The notes under the pieces: model-generated
Told to the model about the DNA's origin: nothing
What the model saw: the letters and a program-made list of their open reading frames with translations, nothing else
Database searches by the model: none
In this document: one piece after another, positions 49,892-58,660 of the stretch
Numbering within the stretch: the first letter of the stretch is position 1
How the letters are laid out: every line of letters begins with the position of its first letter
Position numbers and translations under genes: made by a program
Assembly: GCF_001011155.1 (NCBI RefSeq)
Contig: NZ_CP011479.1
Span: 1,134,501 to 1,198,500 of the forward strand
Direction of reading: 5' to 3'
Source: Hoeflea sp. IMCC20628
Lineage (GTDB): Bacteria > Pseudomonadota > Alphaproteobacteria > Rhizobiales > Rhizobiaceae
DNA length: 64,000 bases

Positions 49892-50512
49892 ATGGTGCAG
49901 CAGGCTGATGAACAGAAGATCTCCCCGACGAGCCTTAAAACACAGGCCCGGATGATCGACGCAGTTGTGGACGTTGTGGCGCGTCACGGCATCAGCGGCA
50001 CCACGTTTGCCAATGTGTCGGCGACGGCAGGTGTATCTCAAGGCGCGCTGGTTTTTCACTTCAAGACCAAGGATGGCCTGTTGACGGAAACCCTGTCGCG
50101 GTTGCTACAGGAATACGAACAGGCCTGGAGCGCGGCATTCGCATCGCCTGATCCGCTGACACGCATTCTTGGTCTGATCCGTGCTGATTTCAGCCCGTCT
50201 ATCTGCAGCCGAAAAAAGCTGGCCTTGTGGTTCTCATTCTGGGGCGAGGCTGGCGCAAAGCCGCTGTACAACAAGATCTGCGTCGAATCCGAGATCGCGC
50301 GCTATGAGGCCATGCTTGCCAGTTGCCGGGATCTTGTCGAGATGTCAGGCGGGCCTGATCCGGTGCTGCTGACCAACTCCATCGACGCTTTCACTGACGG
50401 ACTTTGGCTGCAGATGCATATGCAGGGTTTTCCCATTACCCGCACCGAGGCGTTCGACTCTGCCTTGGCGCATCTGCGTCTTCTCCTGCCGCATTGCGCC
50501 GATCAGATCTGA
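49892..50512 (+). CDS. TetR-family regulator 1, BetI-like
   Basis: 206 residues. HTH at about 36-58 (TFANVSATAGVSQGALVFHFKTKDGLL), then an all-helical BetI-like ligand domain (KKLALWFSFWGEAGAKPLYNKIC is the diagnostic stretch; key words FWGEA). BetI controls choline catabolism, so a quaternary-amine ligand is plausible. Divergent from the flavin-oxidoreductase operon. Likely reader of the shared operator. Confidence 0.88.
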   Translation: MVQQADEQKISPTSLKTQARMIDAVVDVVARHGISGTTFANVSATAGVSQGALVFHFKTKDGLLTETLSRLLQEYEQAWSAAFASPDPLTRILGLIRADFSPSICSRKKLALWFSFWGEAGAKPLYNKICVESEIARYEAMLASCRDLVEMSGGPDPVLLTNSIDAFTDGLWLQMHMQGFPITRTEAFDSALAHLRLLLPHCADQI

Positions 50513-50575
50513 TCCAATTTCCTGTTGTAATGGCCGCTTCGAGGGGATGGAAGGGTGCTTCGTTTGCCCCGCTAT

Positions 50576-50593
50576 TGAATGAACGTTCAACAA
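50576..50593. promoter_or_regulatory. shared TetR-type operator, copy 3
   Basis: TGAATGA-ACGT-TCAACAA, 69 bp before the methyltransferase gene and 63 bp after the TetR 1 stop. It gives the methyltransferase-TetR2-binding protein unit its own regulated promoter. Confidence 0.62.
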
Positions 50594-50662
50594 ACTGGTT
50601 GCAAATGAGATGCTTTGCGCCAATAATTCGCGAAATCAATCAAGCGAGGAACCCAATCCATC

Positions 50663-51526
50663 ATGGCAGATGGCGTCTCCAATTCGACAATGAAGGTGCA
50701 GGCCGGCAACGCGCCCGATCATGCTCCGGAATATGACGATAGGGCCATACGGTTTCTGGAAGCGCTATGGGGTGAAGGTTTCCTGTCGCCTGGCGGTCCT
50801 GATGAAGTTCGCAGGATTGTCGCGGATATCGATTTTGCCGGCAAGCATGTGCTCGATATCGGCTGCGGATCAGGTGGGATCACGCTGTTTCTGGCCCGCG
50901 AATACCAGCCCGCAAACATCATCGGTTTTGATGTGGAACAGCCGGTCGTCGATCTGGCGACCAGCCGCGCTGCTGAGCAGAACCTGCAGGGCAGGGCGAG
51001 TTTTGTGCGCGGCGCACCAGGGCCGTTGCCGTTTGCCGAGCAGAGCTTTGATGTGGTGTTTTCCAAGGACGCGCTCATTCACGTGGCCGACAAGGAAGCA
51101 CTGTTTGCCGATATCTTCCGGGTGCTCAAGCCCGGTGGACGGTTTGTCGCCAGCGATTGGCTGACGTCGCATGATGGCGATCCATCGGAGGCGATGCGGA
51201 CCTACCTCGCGGCTGAAGGGTTGAGTTTTGGCATGGCGTCAGCTGCGCGCTACGAAGCGGCGATGTCACGGGCCGGTTTTGCCGATGTCCGAACCGTCAA
51301 CAGGAATGGCTGGTACCGTGAGGTTGCGCGCAATGAGTTGGAGCGGCTCAAAGGGCCGCTTTATGCCTCGGTCGCACAGGCTGTCGGGACGGAATATGTC
51401 GACAAAAACATCAAGACCTGGAGCGCCATGCAGACGGTGCTCGACAACGGCGAACACTGTCCAACTCATGTGTTCGGGACCAGACCAGATAAATCGCTGC
51501 CTTATGAAGAAGGAAAGACACTCTGA
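50663..51526 (+). CDS. SAM-dependent methyltransferase, phosphobase methyltransferase-like
   Basis: 287 residues. SAM motif [17 protein letters not shown], motif II around [17 protein letters not shown]-type residues (seen as [17 protein letters not shown]) and [12 protein letters not shown]. The lead-in [18 protein letters not shown] and the KDALIH motif resemble phosphoethanolamine/phosphobase N-methyltransferases. It may N-methylate an amine linked to the cluster substrate; why a methyltransferase sits with demethylation-type genes is unclear. ATG after GAGGAACCC. First gene of a three-gene unit. Confidence 0.8.
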   Translation: MADGVSNSTMKVQAGNAPDHAPEYDDRAIRFLEALWGEGFLSPGGPDEVRRIVADIDFAGKHVLDIGCGSGGITLFLAREYQPANIIGFDVEQPVVDLATSRAAEQNLQGRASFVRGAPGPLPFAEQSFDVVFSKDALIHVADKEALFADIFRVLKPGGRFVASDWLTSHDGDPSEAMRTYLAAEGLSFGMASAARYEAAMSRAGFADVRTVNRNGWYREVARNELERLKGPLYASVAQAVGTEYVDKNIKTWSAMQTVLDNGEHCPTHVFGTRPDKSLPYEEGKTL

Positions 51527-51543
51527 GCCAGGGACCTGAAGAC

Positions 51544-52218
51544 GTGACAGCCAATGCGGGAAAACCGGCCACGGAATCGGCCAGACGACGCGAGCCCAAG
51601 GCGTTGCGCCGGGAGCAGTTGATCAACGCGACGATCGATTCACTGGCCAAGCGTGGCTATGCCGCAACCACACTGGCCGACGTGGCTGATGGCGCCGGGC
51701 TGTCGCGCGGGATTGTCAATTTCCATTTCACCAGCAAGGACAATTTGCTGAGCGAGACCATCAGGTACCTGCAGGACGAGTATACCGCGAACTGGCAGGC
51801 GATGGTGAGCAAGGCCAAGAGCGATACGACCTCGCAATTGCTGGCCATGGTGACGGCTGATCTGGACAAGAAGATATGTAGGCATCGCAAGCTTGCTGCC
51901 TGGTTCGCATTGCTCACCGAGGCCAAGACAAAGCCGACCTATCAGAAGCTGGCATGGGAGCGGGATGACAAGTACCGCACCACCCTGGCTTCTATTTGCC
52001 GAACAGCCAAGCAGGAAGGTGGATACGCCTTCGACGCACAGAGCACCGCCGACGCGATCTACGCCATGCAGGAGGGGCTTTGGCTCCGTATGATGCTGTT
52101 TGGCAAGGATTACAAGCGCGAGACAGCCCTCAAGGTGGTTCTCGATACGCTGTGCACGATTTTCCCCAAGCACTTCGCAGACGACGGAACTCCGTCGAAC
52201 TTTCAAGCAGAAGACTAA
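51544..52218 (+). CDS. TetR-family regulator 2, BetI-like
   Basis: 224 residues from a GTG at 51544. A basic leader (ESARRREPKALRREQL) precedes the HTH (TTLADVADGAGLSRGIVNFHFTSKDNLL starts near residue 40; recognition core LSRGIVNFHF). Related to TetR 1, with the same FALLTEAKTKP-type ligand-domain stretch. Lies between the methyltransferase and a binding-protein gene. It could compete for, or share, the five operators. Confidence 0.85.
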   Translation: MTANAGKPATESARRREPKALRREQLINATIDSLAKRGYAATTLADVADGAGLSRGIVNFHFTSKDNLLSETIRYLQDEYTANWQAMVSKAKSDTTSQLLAMVTADLDKKICRHRKLAAWFALLTEAKTKPTYQKLAWERDDKYRTTLASICRTAKQEGGYAFDAQSTADAIYAMQEGLWLRMMLFGKDYKRETALKVVLDTLCTIFPKHFADDGTPSNFQAED

Positions 52219-52232
52219 TCAAGGAGATAAGA

Positions 52233-53315
52233 ATGCATAAGAAAACATCCAGGGGTTTGATTTCGAGCTTTGCCATCGCTTTGTCGCTCAGCGTAGCGCC
52301 GATGGCCGCATCGGCTGCCGACAGTGAACTGACCGTGTTTGACTGGGCAGGATACGAAGACCCCGCGTTTCATCCTGCCTATGTCGAGAAAAATGCTGAT
52401 TCCCCGACATTCGCCTTCTTCGGTGACGAGGAAGAAGCATTCCAGAAACTCCGGACCGGCTTTAGAGCCGATATCGGGCATCCCTGTTCGCAGAGCGTGG
52501 TGAAGTGGCGCGATGCGGGCTTGCTGAAGCCGCTCGATACGTCACGCATTCCCGAATGGGACAATGTCCTGCCCGGTTTCAAGACGATGAAGGATCTGAT
52601 GACCACCGAGGACGGCCAGGCGTGGATGGTGCCGTTTGACTGGGGCAACACCGCGGTTACCTACCGCACTGACAAGGTGGACGAGGCCGACATCACATCG
52701 CTGAGGGCCTTTGCTGATCCGAAATTCAAGGACCGCGTGTCCATCGGTGACAATGTCGACGATGCCTATGCGCTGGCCTCCCTTGCCATCGGCCTGACCG
52801 ATTGGGCCAAGATGACCGATGCACAGTTTGAGGAAGCGTCTGCCTTCCTGCGCGAGGTTCACAAGAATGTGCGTCTCTACTGGACCGACAACACCGAACT
52901 GAGCCAGGCGATGGCCGGTGAGGAAGTCGATCTGGCCTGGGCCTGGAATGAAACCGCGACCACGCTGATTGCCGACGAAGTGCCTGTGGCGATCAAGAAG
53001 GATACCGATGAGGGCTTGTCGACCTGGGTTTGCGGCTATGTGCTGCTTGAGGGCGGCGAAGGCAATGAAGACAAGGCCTATGATTTTGTCAACGCCACGC
53101 TCGACCCTGCGGTGTCCTCCTACCTCGTGTCGGAATGGGGTTATGGCCACGGCAATGCCAAGGGCATGGGCGCGATCGATGCGGGAACGCTGGACGGCGC
53201 TGGTTACGGGGACCTTTCGGCATTTGTCGACAAGACCCTGTTCCAGTCTCCGGTTCCGATCGAGCTGAAGCAGAAGATGATTGCTGAATTCGAGAAGATC
53301 AAAGCCGGTTACTGA
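52233..53315 (+). CDS. ABC transporter substrate-binding protein, PotD/PotF-like
   Basis: 360 residues with a signal peptide (cleavage near ASAADSELTVFDW). Mature part ELTVFDWAGYEDPAFHPAYVEK shows the family opening. The other components of this importer (ATPase and two permeases, 54.1-56.9 kb) lack a binding protein of their own, so this is likely their partner. ATG at 52233 after AAGGAGATAAGA. Confidence 0.88.
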   Translation: MHKKTSRGLISSFAIALSLSVAPMAASAADSELTVFDWAGYEDPAFHPAYVEKNADSPTFAFFGDEEEAFQKLRTGFRADIGHPCSQSVVKWRDAGLLKPLDTSRIPEWDNVLPGFKTMKDLMTTEDGQAWMVPFDWGNTAVTYRTDKVDEADITSLRAFADPKFKDRVSIGDNVDDAYALASLAIGLTDWAKMTDAQFEEASAFLREVHKNVRLYWTDNTELSQAMAGEEVDLAWAWNETATTLIADEVPVAIKKDTDEGLSTWVCGYVLLEGGEGNEDKAYDFVNATLDPAVSSYLVSEWGYGHGNAKGMGAIDAGTLDGAGYGDLSAFVDKTLFQSPVPIELKQKMIAEFEKIKAGY

Positions 53316-53477
53316 TCTCCTACGTTGAAAAATACCGGGCGCCTTTAGTGGCGCCCGGCGTCGCGCAGCTTACGACAAATGCGCGGACACGCAGTTTTCC
53401 CAATTCGCCATGGAACTTTTTCGCTCGCAGAGCATTCGTTTTGCATTGCAGTGACGAAATTGAAAAAGGTGACCGAT

Positions 53478-53960
53478 ATGGCTGACAATGAAACAATGAA
53501 GAATTTGCAAAAAGCGCTGCACATGGAACTGACTGCGGCGCACCAGTACCAGCTGCATTCGCATGTTCTTGACGATTGGGGCCTTGATAAACTGGCGGCC
53601 CAGATGCGGAAGGAATTGCACGAAGAGCTCGGCCATTCTGACCAGTTCATTGAAAGAATTCTGTTCCTGCGCGGCGATCCGGATCTGGAGTTTTACAAGA
53701 AACCCAAGAAGGCGGATTCGCTTGTCGAGATGTTCAAGTCCGATCTGGCCGACGAAGAAGAAGCCATCGAGTTTTACACCCAGGCCTCGCAGCACGCGAC
53801 CGAGGAAAGCGACATCGGCACGCGGACGCTTTTTGAGAAAATCGTACTTGACGAGGAAGGGCACAAAGCCTGGCTTGAATTGCAGCTCAGCCTGATCGAC
53901 AGGCTCGGCGAAAAGGCCTACAGCGCCAAGTATGTTTCCGGTGCCGGCTCCGACGAATAA
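53478..53960 (+). CDS. bfr: bacterioferritin-family iron storage protein without the haem methionine
   Basis: 160-residue ferritin-like protein. Di-iron ligands are present: Glu in MELTAAHQY, Glu and His in EELGHSDQF, Glu in DEEEAIEFY, Glu and His in DEEGHKAW. The axial haem ligand Met52 of E. coli Bfr (DEMKHAD) is replaced by Leu in EELGHSD, so haem binding in the usual way is unlikely. Start ATG at 53478; the frame upstream is not conserved. No bfd gene nearby. Followed by a terminator. Confidence 0.88.
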   Translation: MADNETMKNLQKALHMELTAAHQYQLHSHVLDDWGLDKLAAQMRKELHEELGHSDQFIERILFLRGDPDLEFYKKPKKADSLVEMFKSDLADEEEAIEFYTQASQHATEESDIGTRTLFEKIVLDEEGHKAWLELQLSLIDRLGEKAYSAKYVSGAGSDE

Positions 53961-54038
53961 GGCTAGGCCCGGACAGGATTTCCAACTGATTTGCGGGCGT
54001 CCGGTTTTTAATTCGATGCCAAAGACACAAGACTGACA

Positions 54039-54067
54039 AGAGACGCCGCGTTGCCGGCGTCTTTTTT
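54039..54067 (+). terminator. terminator after bacterioferritin gene
   Basis: GACGCCG and CGGCGTC pair around a short loop, followed by TTTTTT. It lies between convergent transcripts. Confidence 0.88.
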
Positions 54068-54081
54068 ATGACTTTACCGGT

Positions 54082-55170
54082 TCAGCCCTGCATGATGACG
54101 AAGGCGTCGCGGTCATGGGTGATGCGGATGTCCGAGCCGATCGGAATGTCGTCGGCGCCGAAATCATTGGTTTCGACAATCGACAGATGCTCGCTCTGGC
54201 CTTCGATTCCGATCAGAAGCGACGTCACTTCGCCAAAATAGTTGCGGTCGACGACCTTGCCGCTGATCACCGGGTCTGCCGTTTCGCCTTCCCAAACGAT
54301 GCGCAGCCGTTCGGGTCTTATGCCGATAATCGCGGTGGCCGGGTCGGAAATCGCCTTGCCGGACAAATGACCGCTGATGGCACCGATGCCGGGCAGGATC
54401 GCCCTGAAGTCCGTGCCGGTGACGACCAGCTCGGAGGCGGTGAGGAAGTTCATGCCACCGAGGAAATCGGCGACCTGGCGGGTTGCCGGATTTTGGTAGA
54501 TTTCCTTGGGTTCAGCGATCTGGGCGATCTGGCCGGAAAACATCACCGCAATCCGGTCCGACATGCTCAGCGCCTCATACTGGTCGTGGGTGACCAGCAC
54601 GAAGGTGATGCCGATCTGGCGCTGCAGATGCCTGAGTTCCACCTGCATCTGTTCGCGCAAACTCTTGTCGAGCGCGGAGAGCGGTTCATCCAGCAGCAGC
54701 ACCTTTGGGCGCATTACCAATGCGCGCGCCAGTGCGACGCGCTGACGCTGCCCGCCTGAGAGCTCGTTGCCCATTCTCGGACCAAGCCCAGTCAGCTCGA
54801 CCTGGGCCAAGGCCTGTTTGACCCGGTCTTCCTCTTCTGCACGGTTCAGACGCAGGCGCTTCAGGCCATAGGCGATATTTTCGAAGACATTGAGGTGAGG
54901 GAAGATGGCGTAGCTCTGAAACACCATGTTGGTGGGCCGCAGGTTTGGCGGAATACCAGCCATGGATTTGCCGCCGATCAGGATCTCGCCGGAGGTCGGA
55001 TTGTCAAAGCCGCCAATCATCCGAAGCAATGTGGTCTTGCCGCAACCCGAAGGCCCGAGAAGCGAGAAGAACTCGCCTTCGTTGATGCTGGTGTTGAGCG
55101 TGTCTAGCGCCCGAAAGCTGCCAAAGTACTTGTCGACATTTTGGATTTCAATCATCGGAGAGGCAGTCAT
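54082..55170 (-). CDS. ABC transporter ATP-binding protein, PotA type (second system)
   Basis: 362 residues from MTASPMIEIQNVDKYFG. Walker [10 protein letters not shown], signature [15 protein letters not shown], Walker B VLLLDEP, and a TOBE region with IIGIRPERLRIV. Third gene of a minus-strand unit after two permeases. An alternative ATG at 55194 would add eight residues; neither start has a strong ribosome site. Confidence 0.88.
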   Translation of the reverse strand: MTASPMIEIQNVDKYFGSFRALDTLNTSINEGEFFSLLGPSGCGKTTLLRMIGGFDNPTSGEILIGGKSMAGIPPNLRPTNMVFQSYAIFPHLNVFENIAYGLKRLRLNRAEEEDRVKQALAQVELTGLGPRMGNELSGGQRQRVALARALVMRPKVLLLDEPLSALDKSLREQMQVELRHLQRQIGITFVLVTHDQYEALSMSDRIAVMFSGQIAQIAEPKEIYQNPATRQVADFLGGMNFLTASELVVTGTDFRAILPGIGAISGHLSGKAISDPATAIIGIRPERLRIVWEGETADPVISGKVVDRNYFGEVTSLLIGIEGQSEHLSIVETNDFGADDIPIGSDIRITHDRDAFVIMQG

Positions 55171-55210
55171 ATCTTGTCCATTCTCGTGGCGCATGTGCTG
55201 ATTGGCATCG

Positions 55211-56017
55211 TCATGGGCGGATCGCCAGTTTTCGCTCAGCCCGCCGCCGGAATAGTTCAGCAGCCGTGAGCAATACCAGTGATGCGGCAATCAGGATCGA
55301 GCCGAGCGCCAGCACGTTGGGCAGTTTGGCGGCAAACCGCAATTGGCCCCAGATATAGACCGGCAAGGTCGGTTCGGTGCCACTGAGGAAAAACGCCAGA
55401 ATGAATTCATCGAGCGAAATAGTGAAGGTGACCAGAAGACTGGAGACTATCGACGGCGCCAGCATTGGCAGCGTCACCCGCCGCAAGGTTCCGATGGCGG
55501 ATTCGCCGAGATCGAGAGAGGCTTCCTCCATGCTGGGATCGAAGCCTTCGAAACCGGAGACCAGTACGGTCACCGAATAGGGCATGCAGATCAGCAGATG
55601 TCCCATGATGACGGTGATCAGCGACAATTGCAGGCCGAGACCGAGCATCACCACGAGCAGCGATATGGCGATGATGATTTCCGGCAGGATCAGCGGGGCC
55701 ATGATCAGGCCGCTGGCTGCGCCCTTGCCGCGAAAGCGGTGCCTTGTCATGGCGCGCGCGGCGCAAATGCCGAGGATGGTGCTCAGAAAGGCGGCGGTGA
55801 TGCCGACCAGCAGCGAATTCCAGGCCGCACCGTGCATGGCTTCGTTGCCGGCAAGGCTTTCGTACCATTTGAAGGTGAATCCGACCAACGGCAGTTTTGG
55901 CGTGGCGGAATCATTGAAGGAAAAAATGGGCAGCAGCAGAACCGGAAAATACAGGATCGCCACATAGATGATCACATAGCTCGACAAGACGCGTTTGGAG
56001 GAGGGCAGAAATCTCAT
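55211..56017 (-). CDS. ABC transporter permease, PotC type (second system)
   Basis: 268 residues, six membrane helices, coupling loop EEASLDLGESAIGTLRRVTLPMLAPSI and the SLDEFILAFFLSG segment of PotC-type permeases. Overlaps the upstream permease by 4 bp. Confidence 0.9.
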   Translation of the reverse strand: MRFLPSSKRVLSSYVIIYVAILYFPVLLLPIFSFNDSATPKLPLVGFTFKWYESLAGNEAMHGAAWNSLLVGITAAFLSTILGICAARAMTRHRFRGKGAASGLIMAPLILPEIIIAISLLVVMLGLGLQLSLITVIMGHLLICMPYSVTVLVSGFEGFDPSMEEASLDLGESAIGTLRRVTLPMLAPSIVSSLLVTFTISLDEFILAFFLSGTEPTLPVYIWGQLRFAAKLPNVLALGSILIAASLVLLTAAELFRRRAERKLAIRP

Positions 56018-56934
56018 TTGAGAAGCCTCTTCATGCTGGTGAGCAACAGGACAATCGCGCCGGCGACCAGGGAGACAATCACCATGGTGCTGACTGCCAG
56101 CGCCGCACCCAACGGCCAGTTCGAGGCCTTGCCGAACTGCACCTGAATGGCGTTGGCGATCATGATGCCGTCCTTTCCGCCAACCAGCTTTGGCGTCACA
56201 TAATCACCCACCGTCGGGATCATCACGATCATCAGAGCGGCGATGATGCCAGGCATGGTCAGTGGCAACGTAATTCGCAAGAACCGCCGAAACGGGCCAT
56301 CGCCGAGATCGGCTGCGGCCTCGAGCAACGAGCGGTCGAGTTTTTCGAGCGAGACGAACAGCGGCAGGATGGCGAAGGCCGCCCAGCTGTGGGCAAGGGT
56401 GATGATGACGGCGTTGACGTTGTAGATCAGCGTACTCAAAGGCTCGGTGATGATGCCGAGATACAGAAGGCCGGTGTTGAGCACACCCTTGTAGCCAAGA
56501 ATGACCTTCCACGAGAGGATCCGCAGCAGATAGCCGGACCAGAACGGCACGGTGATGACAAACAGCCAAAGGCCCTTGTAGCGTCCGCCATGAAACGACA
56601 CGAACCAGGCGACCGGGTAGGCGAGGATGACGGTGACAAACGCAACTGTCACCGACACGAACAGCGAGCGCATCAAAAGATCGCGGTAGATGGGTTCGGT
56701 CAGCGCTGCCTTGTAGTTTTTCAACGTGAAGGTCTGGTCGATGGTCAGGTAATCCTGCGACCAGAAGCTGTTGGCGACAATCACGATGATCGGGCCGATC
56801 AACAACAGCATGGCGTAGAGCAGTGGCGGCGAAATGGTCAGCCAGCCCTTGCCGGTGTCCGAACGCATGAATCGCTGAAATGGCGTTTGGCTGGCGGAGC
56901 GCTCAGCAGGCAATGTGGAAGACGACGGATCCAA
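56014..56934 (-). CDS. ABC transporter permease, PotB type (second system)
   Basis: 306 residues with six membrane helices after a hydrophilic 35-residue leader; coupling loop EAAADLGDGPFRRFLRITLPLTMPGI. First gene of the second importer, divergent from the class III aminotransferase across operator copy 4. Confidence 0.9.
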   Translation of the reverse strand: MDPSSSTLPAERSASQTPFQRFMRSDTGKGWLTISPPLLYAMLLLIGPIIVIVANSFWSQDYLTIDQTFTLKNYKAALTEPIYRDLLMRSLFVSVTVAFVTVILAYPVAWFVSFHGGRYKGLWLFVITVPFWSGYLLRILSWKVILGYKGVLNTGLLYLGIITEPLSTLIYNVNAVIITLAHSWAAFAILPLFVSLEKLDRSLLEAAADLGDGPFRRFLRITLPLTMPGIIAALMIVMIPTVGDYVTPKLVGGKDGIMIANAIQVQFGKASNWPLGAALAVSTMVIVSLVAGAIVLLLTSMKRLLK

Positions 56935-57076
56935 ATGCAGTTCCTTGCCTTGGCCGGACTTGCCGGCGGGTGCCGTGCCAACGTGTGGATTGCCAGTTCC
57001 GGACCGTCGGCCCAGAAGCGGGCCTTTTGATTTGAAGCCAAAAGAGAGTTGAATGCAAGCCGTTTTTCTGTCAAAT

Positions 57077-57094
57077 TGACTGAACAGTCATTCA
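57077..57094. promoter_or_regulatory. shared TetR-type operator, copy 4
   Basis: TGACTGA-ACAG-TCATTCA, the best match to the inferred consensus. It contains an exact TGACTG-AA-CAGTCA palindrome. Situated between divergent genes: 142 bp from the permease start and 72 bp before the aminotransferase. Confidence 0.7.
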
Positions 57095-57166
57095 ATAACG
57101 GCTCAAAACTGCACTGGAAAGCTGTTGAAATCCGGTGTCGTGCCTCTCTCTCGGGAATTCCGCATC

Positions 57167-58561
57167 ATGTCCGATAAACAAGCCAATCTCTACAAAAAGG
57201 CCACTCAGGAGGCAGTTGACCACCTGATCCAGCCGTGGCCATCGGCGGGTTCGATCGGTGCGGAAGCGCGGGGCGTGCTTGCCTCGGGTGAGGGCGTTTA
57301 CGTCCATGACGAGAACGGCCGCAAGCTGATCGACGGACCGGCCGGAATGTGGTGCACCAATGTCGGACACCGCAATGAGGTTCTGGCCGAAACACTTAAA
57401 GAACAGGCGATGGAACTGTCCTACAATTCGCCTTGGTACACGACGAATGAACCGTCGGCGGAACTGGCGCGGCGTATTGCCGAGCATGCGCCAGGCGATC
57501 TCAATCACGTGTTTTTCACCACCGGTGGTTCCACTGCGGTGGAAAGCGCGCTTCGTTTCGCGCAGTTTTACAGCAATGTCCGCGGGCTTGAGGGCAAGAA
57601 GAAGGTCATCTGCCGTGATGGCGGGTATCACGGCAGCACCTATCTTTCGGCCAGCCTGAACGGCAGCCAGCGGTCGAAAAACTGGATGGATTTTGCCGAT
57701 GACATGATGATCCGGCTGTCCTGCCCGGATCCGTTCCGGCGCCCCAAGGGCATGAGCCTTGAGGACTTTCGCGATCAGCTTGTCAAGGAATTCGCAGACG
57801 CAGTGCGTGAGCATGGACCCGAGAATATCGCGGCCTTTGTCGGTGAACCGATCATGGCGTCCGGCGGTGTGATCGTGCCACCGGAGGGCTATTTCAAGGC
57901 GATCCGAGATATCTGCAGCGCCAACGACATCCTGTTCATCGTCGATGAAGTGGTCACCGCATTTGGCCGGCTCGGGCATGTGTTTGCCTCGGAAGCCTGC
58001 TTTGACGTGGTTCCGGATATCATCACCTTCGCCAAGGGCGTTACCTCGGGCTATTTCCCGCTCGGCGGCATGGTGGTGTCGGATCGGCTGTTGGAGAACC
58101 TTCGTGCGTCCAACCATCCCGAAGCGATGTATGCGCATGGGTTGACCTATTCCAGCCATCCGATCGGCTGCGCGGTTGCATTGAAGAACCTCGACATCCT
58201 GGAAAACGATCTGCTCGACTATACCCGCGAGATCACACCCTATTTCCATGAAAAGATGAAAGCGCTCGAAGAACTCGAACTGGTCGGCGAGGTGCGGGGC
58301 ATGGGGCTGATGGCCTGTATTGAATGCGTTGCCGATCGCGAGAGCCACAATCCGATCCGGCTTGATACCGAAGTCGGAAACCGGATCGACAAGCATTGCC
58401 AGGAACTGGGGCTGCTGGTGCGGCCGCTGGTGCATATGTGCGTGATGTCGCCGCCGCTGGTGATCACCCGCGACCAGATCGACAGCATGGCGGGCATCCT
58501 GCATGAGGGGATTTCGCGGACCATGCGGGATCTGCGCCAGGAAGGGATCTGGCAAGGCTGA
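57167..58561 (+). CDS. class III aminotransferase
   Basis: 464-residue omega-type PLP aminotransferase. PLP lysine in TFAKGVTSGYFPLGG; cofactor aspartate in FIVDEVVTAFGRLG; FFTTGGSTAVESALRF holds the phosphate loop. The family transfers terminal amino groups of compounds such as putrescine, GABA, beta-alanine or taurine. Controlled by operator copy 4, facing the second importer, so it probably deaminates a cluster intermediate. Confidence 0.88.
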   Translation: MSDKQANLYKKATQEAVDHLIQPWPSAGSIGAEARGVLASGEGVYVHDENGRKLIDGPAGMWCTNVGHRNEVLAETLKEQAMELSYNSPWYTTNEPSAELARRIAEHAPGDLNHVFFTTGGSTAVESALRFAQFYSNVRGLEGKKKVICRDGGYHGSTYLSASLNGSQRSKNWMDFADDMMIRLSCPDPFRRPKGMSLEDFRDQLVKEFADAVREHGPENIAAFVGEPIMASGGVIVPPEGYFKAIRDICSANDILFIVDEVVTAFGRLGHVFASEACFDVVPDIITFAKGVTSGYFPLGGMVVSDRLLENLRASNHPEAMYAHGLTYSSHPIGCAVALKNLDILENDLLDYTREITPYFHEKMKALEELELVGEVRGMGLMACIECVADRESHNPIRLDTEVGNRIDKHCQELGLLVRPLVHMCVMSPPLVITRDQIDSMAGILHEGISRTMRDLRQEGIWQG

Positions 58562-58601
58562 GGCATTAGCCGGACGACGCGACCGAACTGGATCAAGACT
58601 A

Positions 58602-58636
58602 AACACCCGCTCCGGAAATCCCGGGGCGGGTGTTGT
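58602..58636. terminator. terminator between aminotransferase and Rieske gene
   Basis: AACACCCGC and GCGGGTGTT form a stem with extra TCC/GGG pairing. T-rich and A-rich flanks suit both convergent genes. Confidence 0.82.
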
Positions 58637-58660
58637 TAATTGGTGCCTGTCTGAAACGGA

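Noticed and set aside
57092-58606. 504-residue minus-strand frame
   Set aside because: Antisense to the class III aminotransferase, with no family features.
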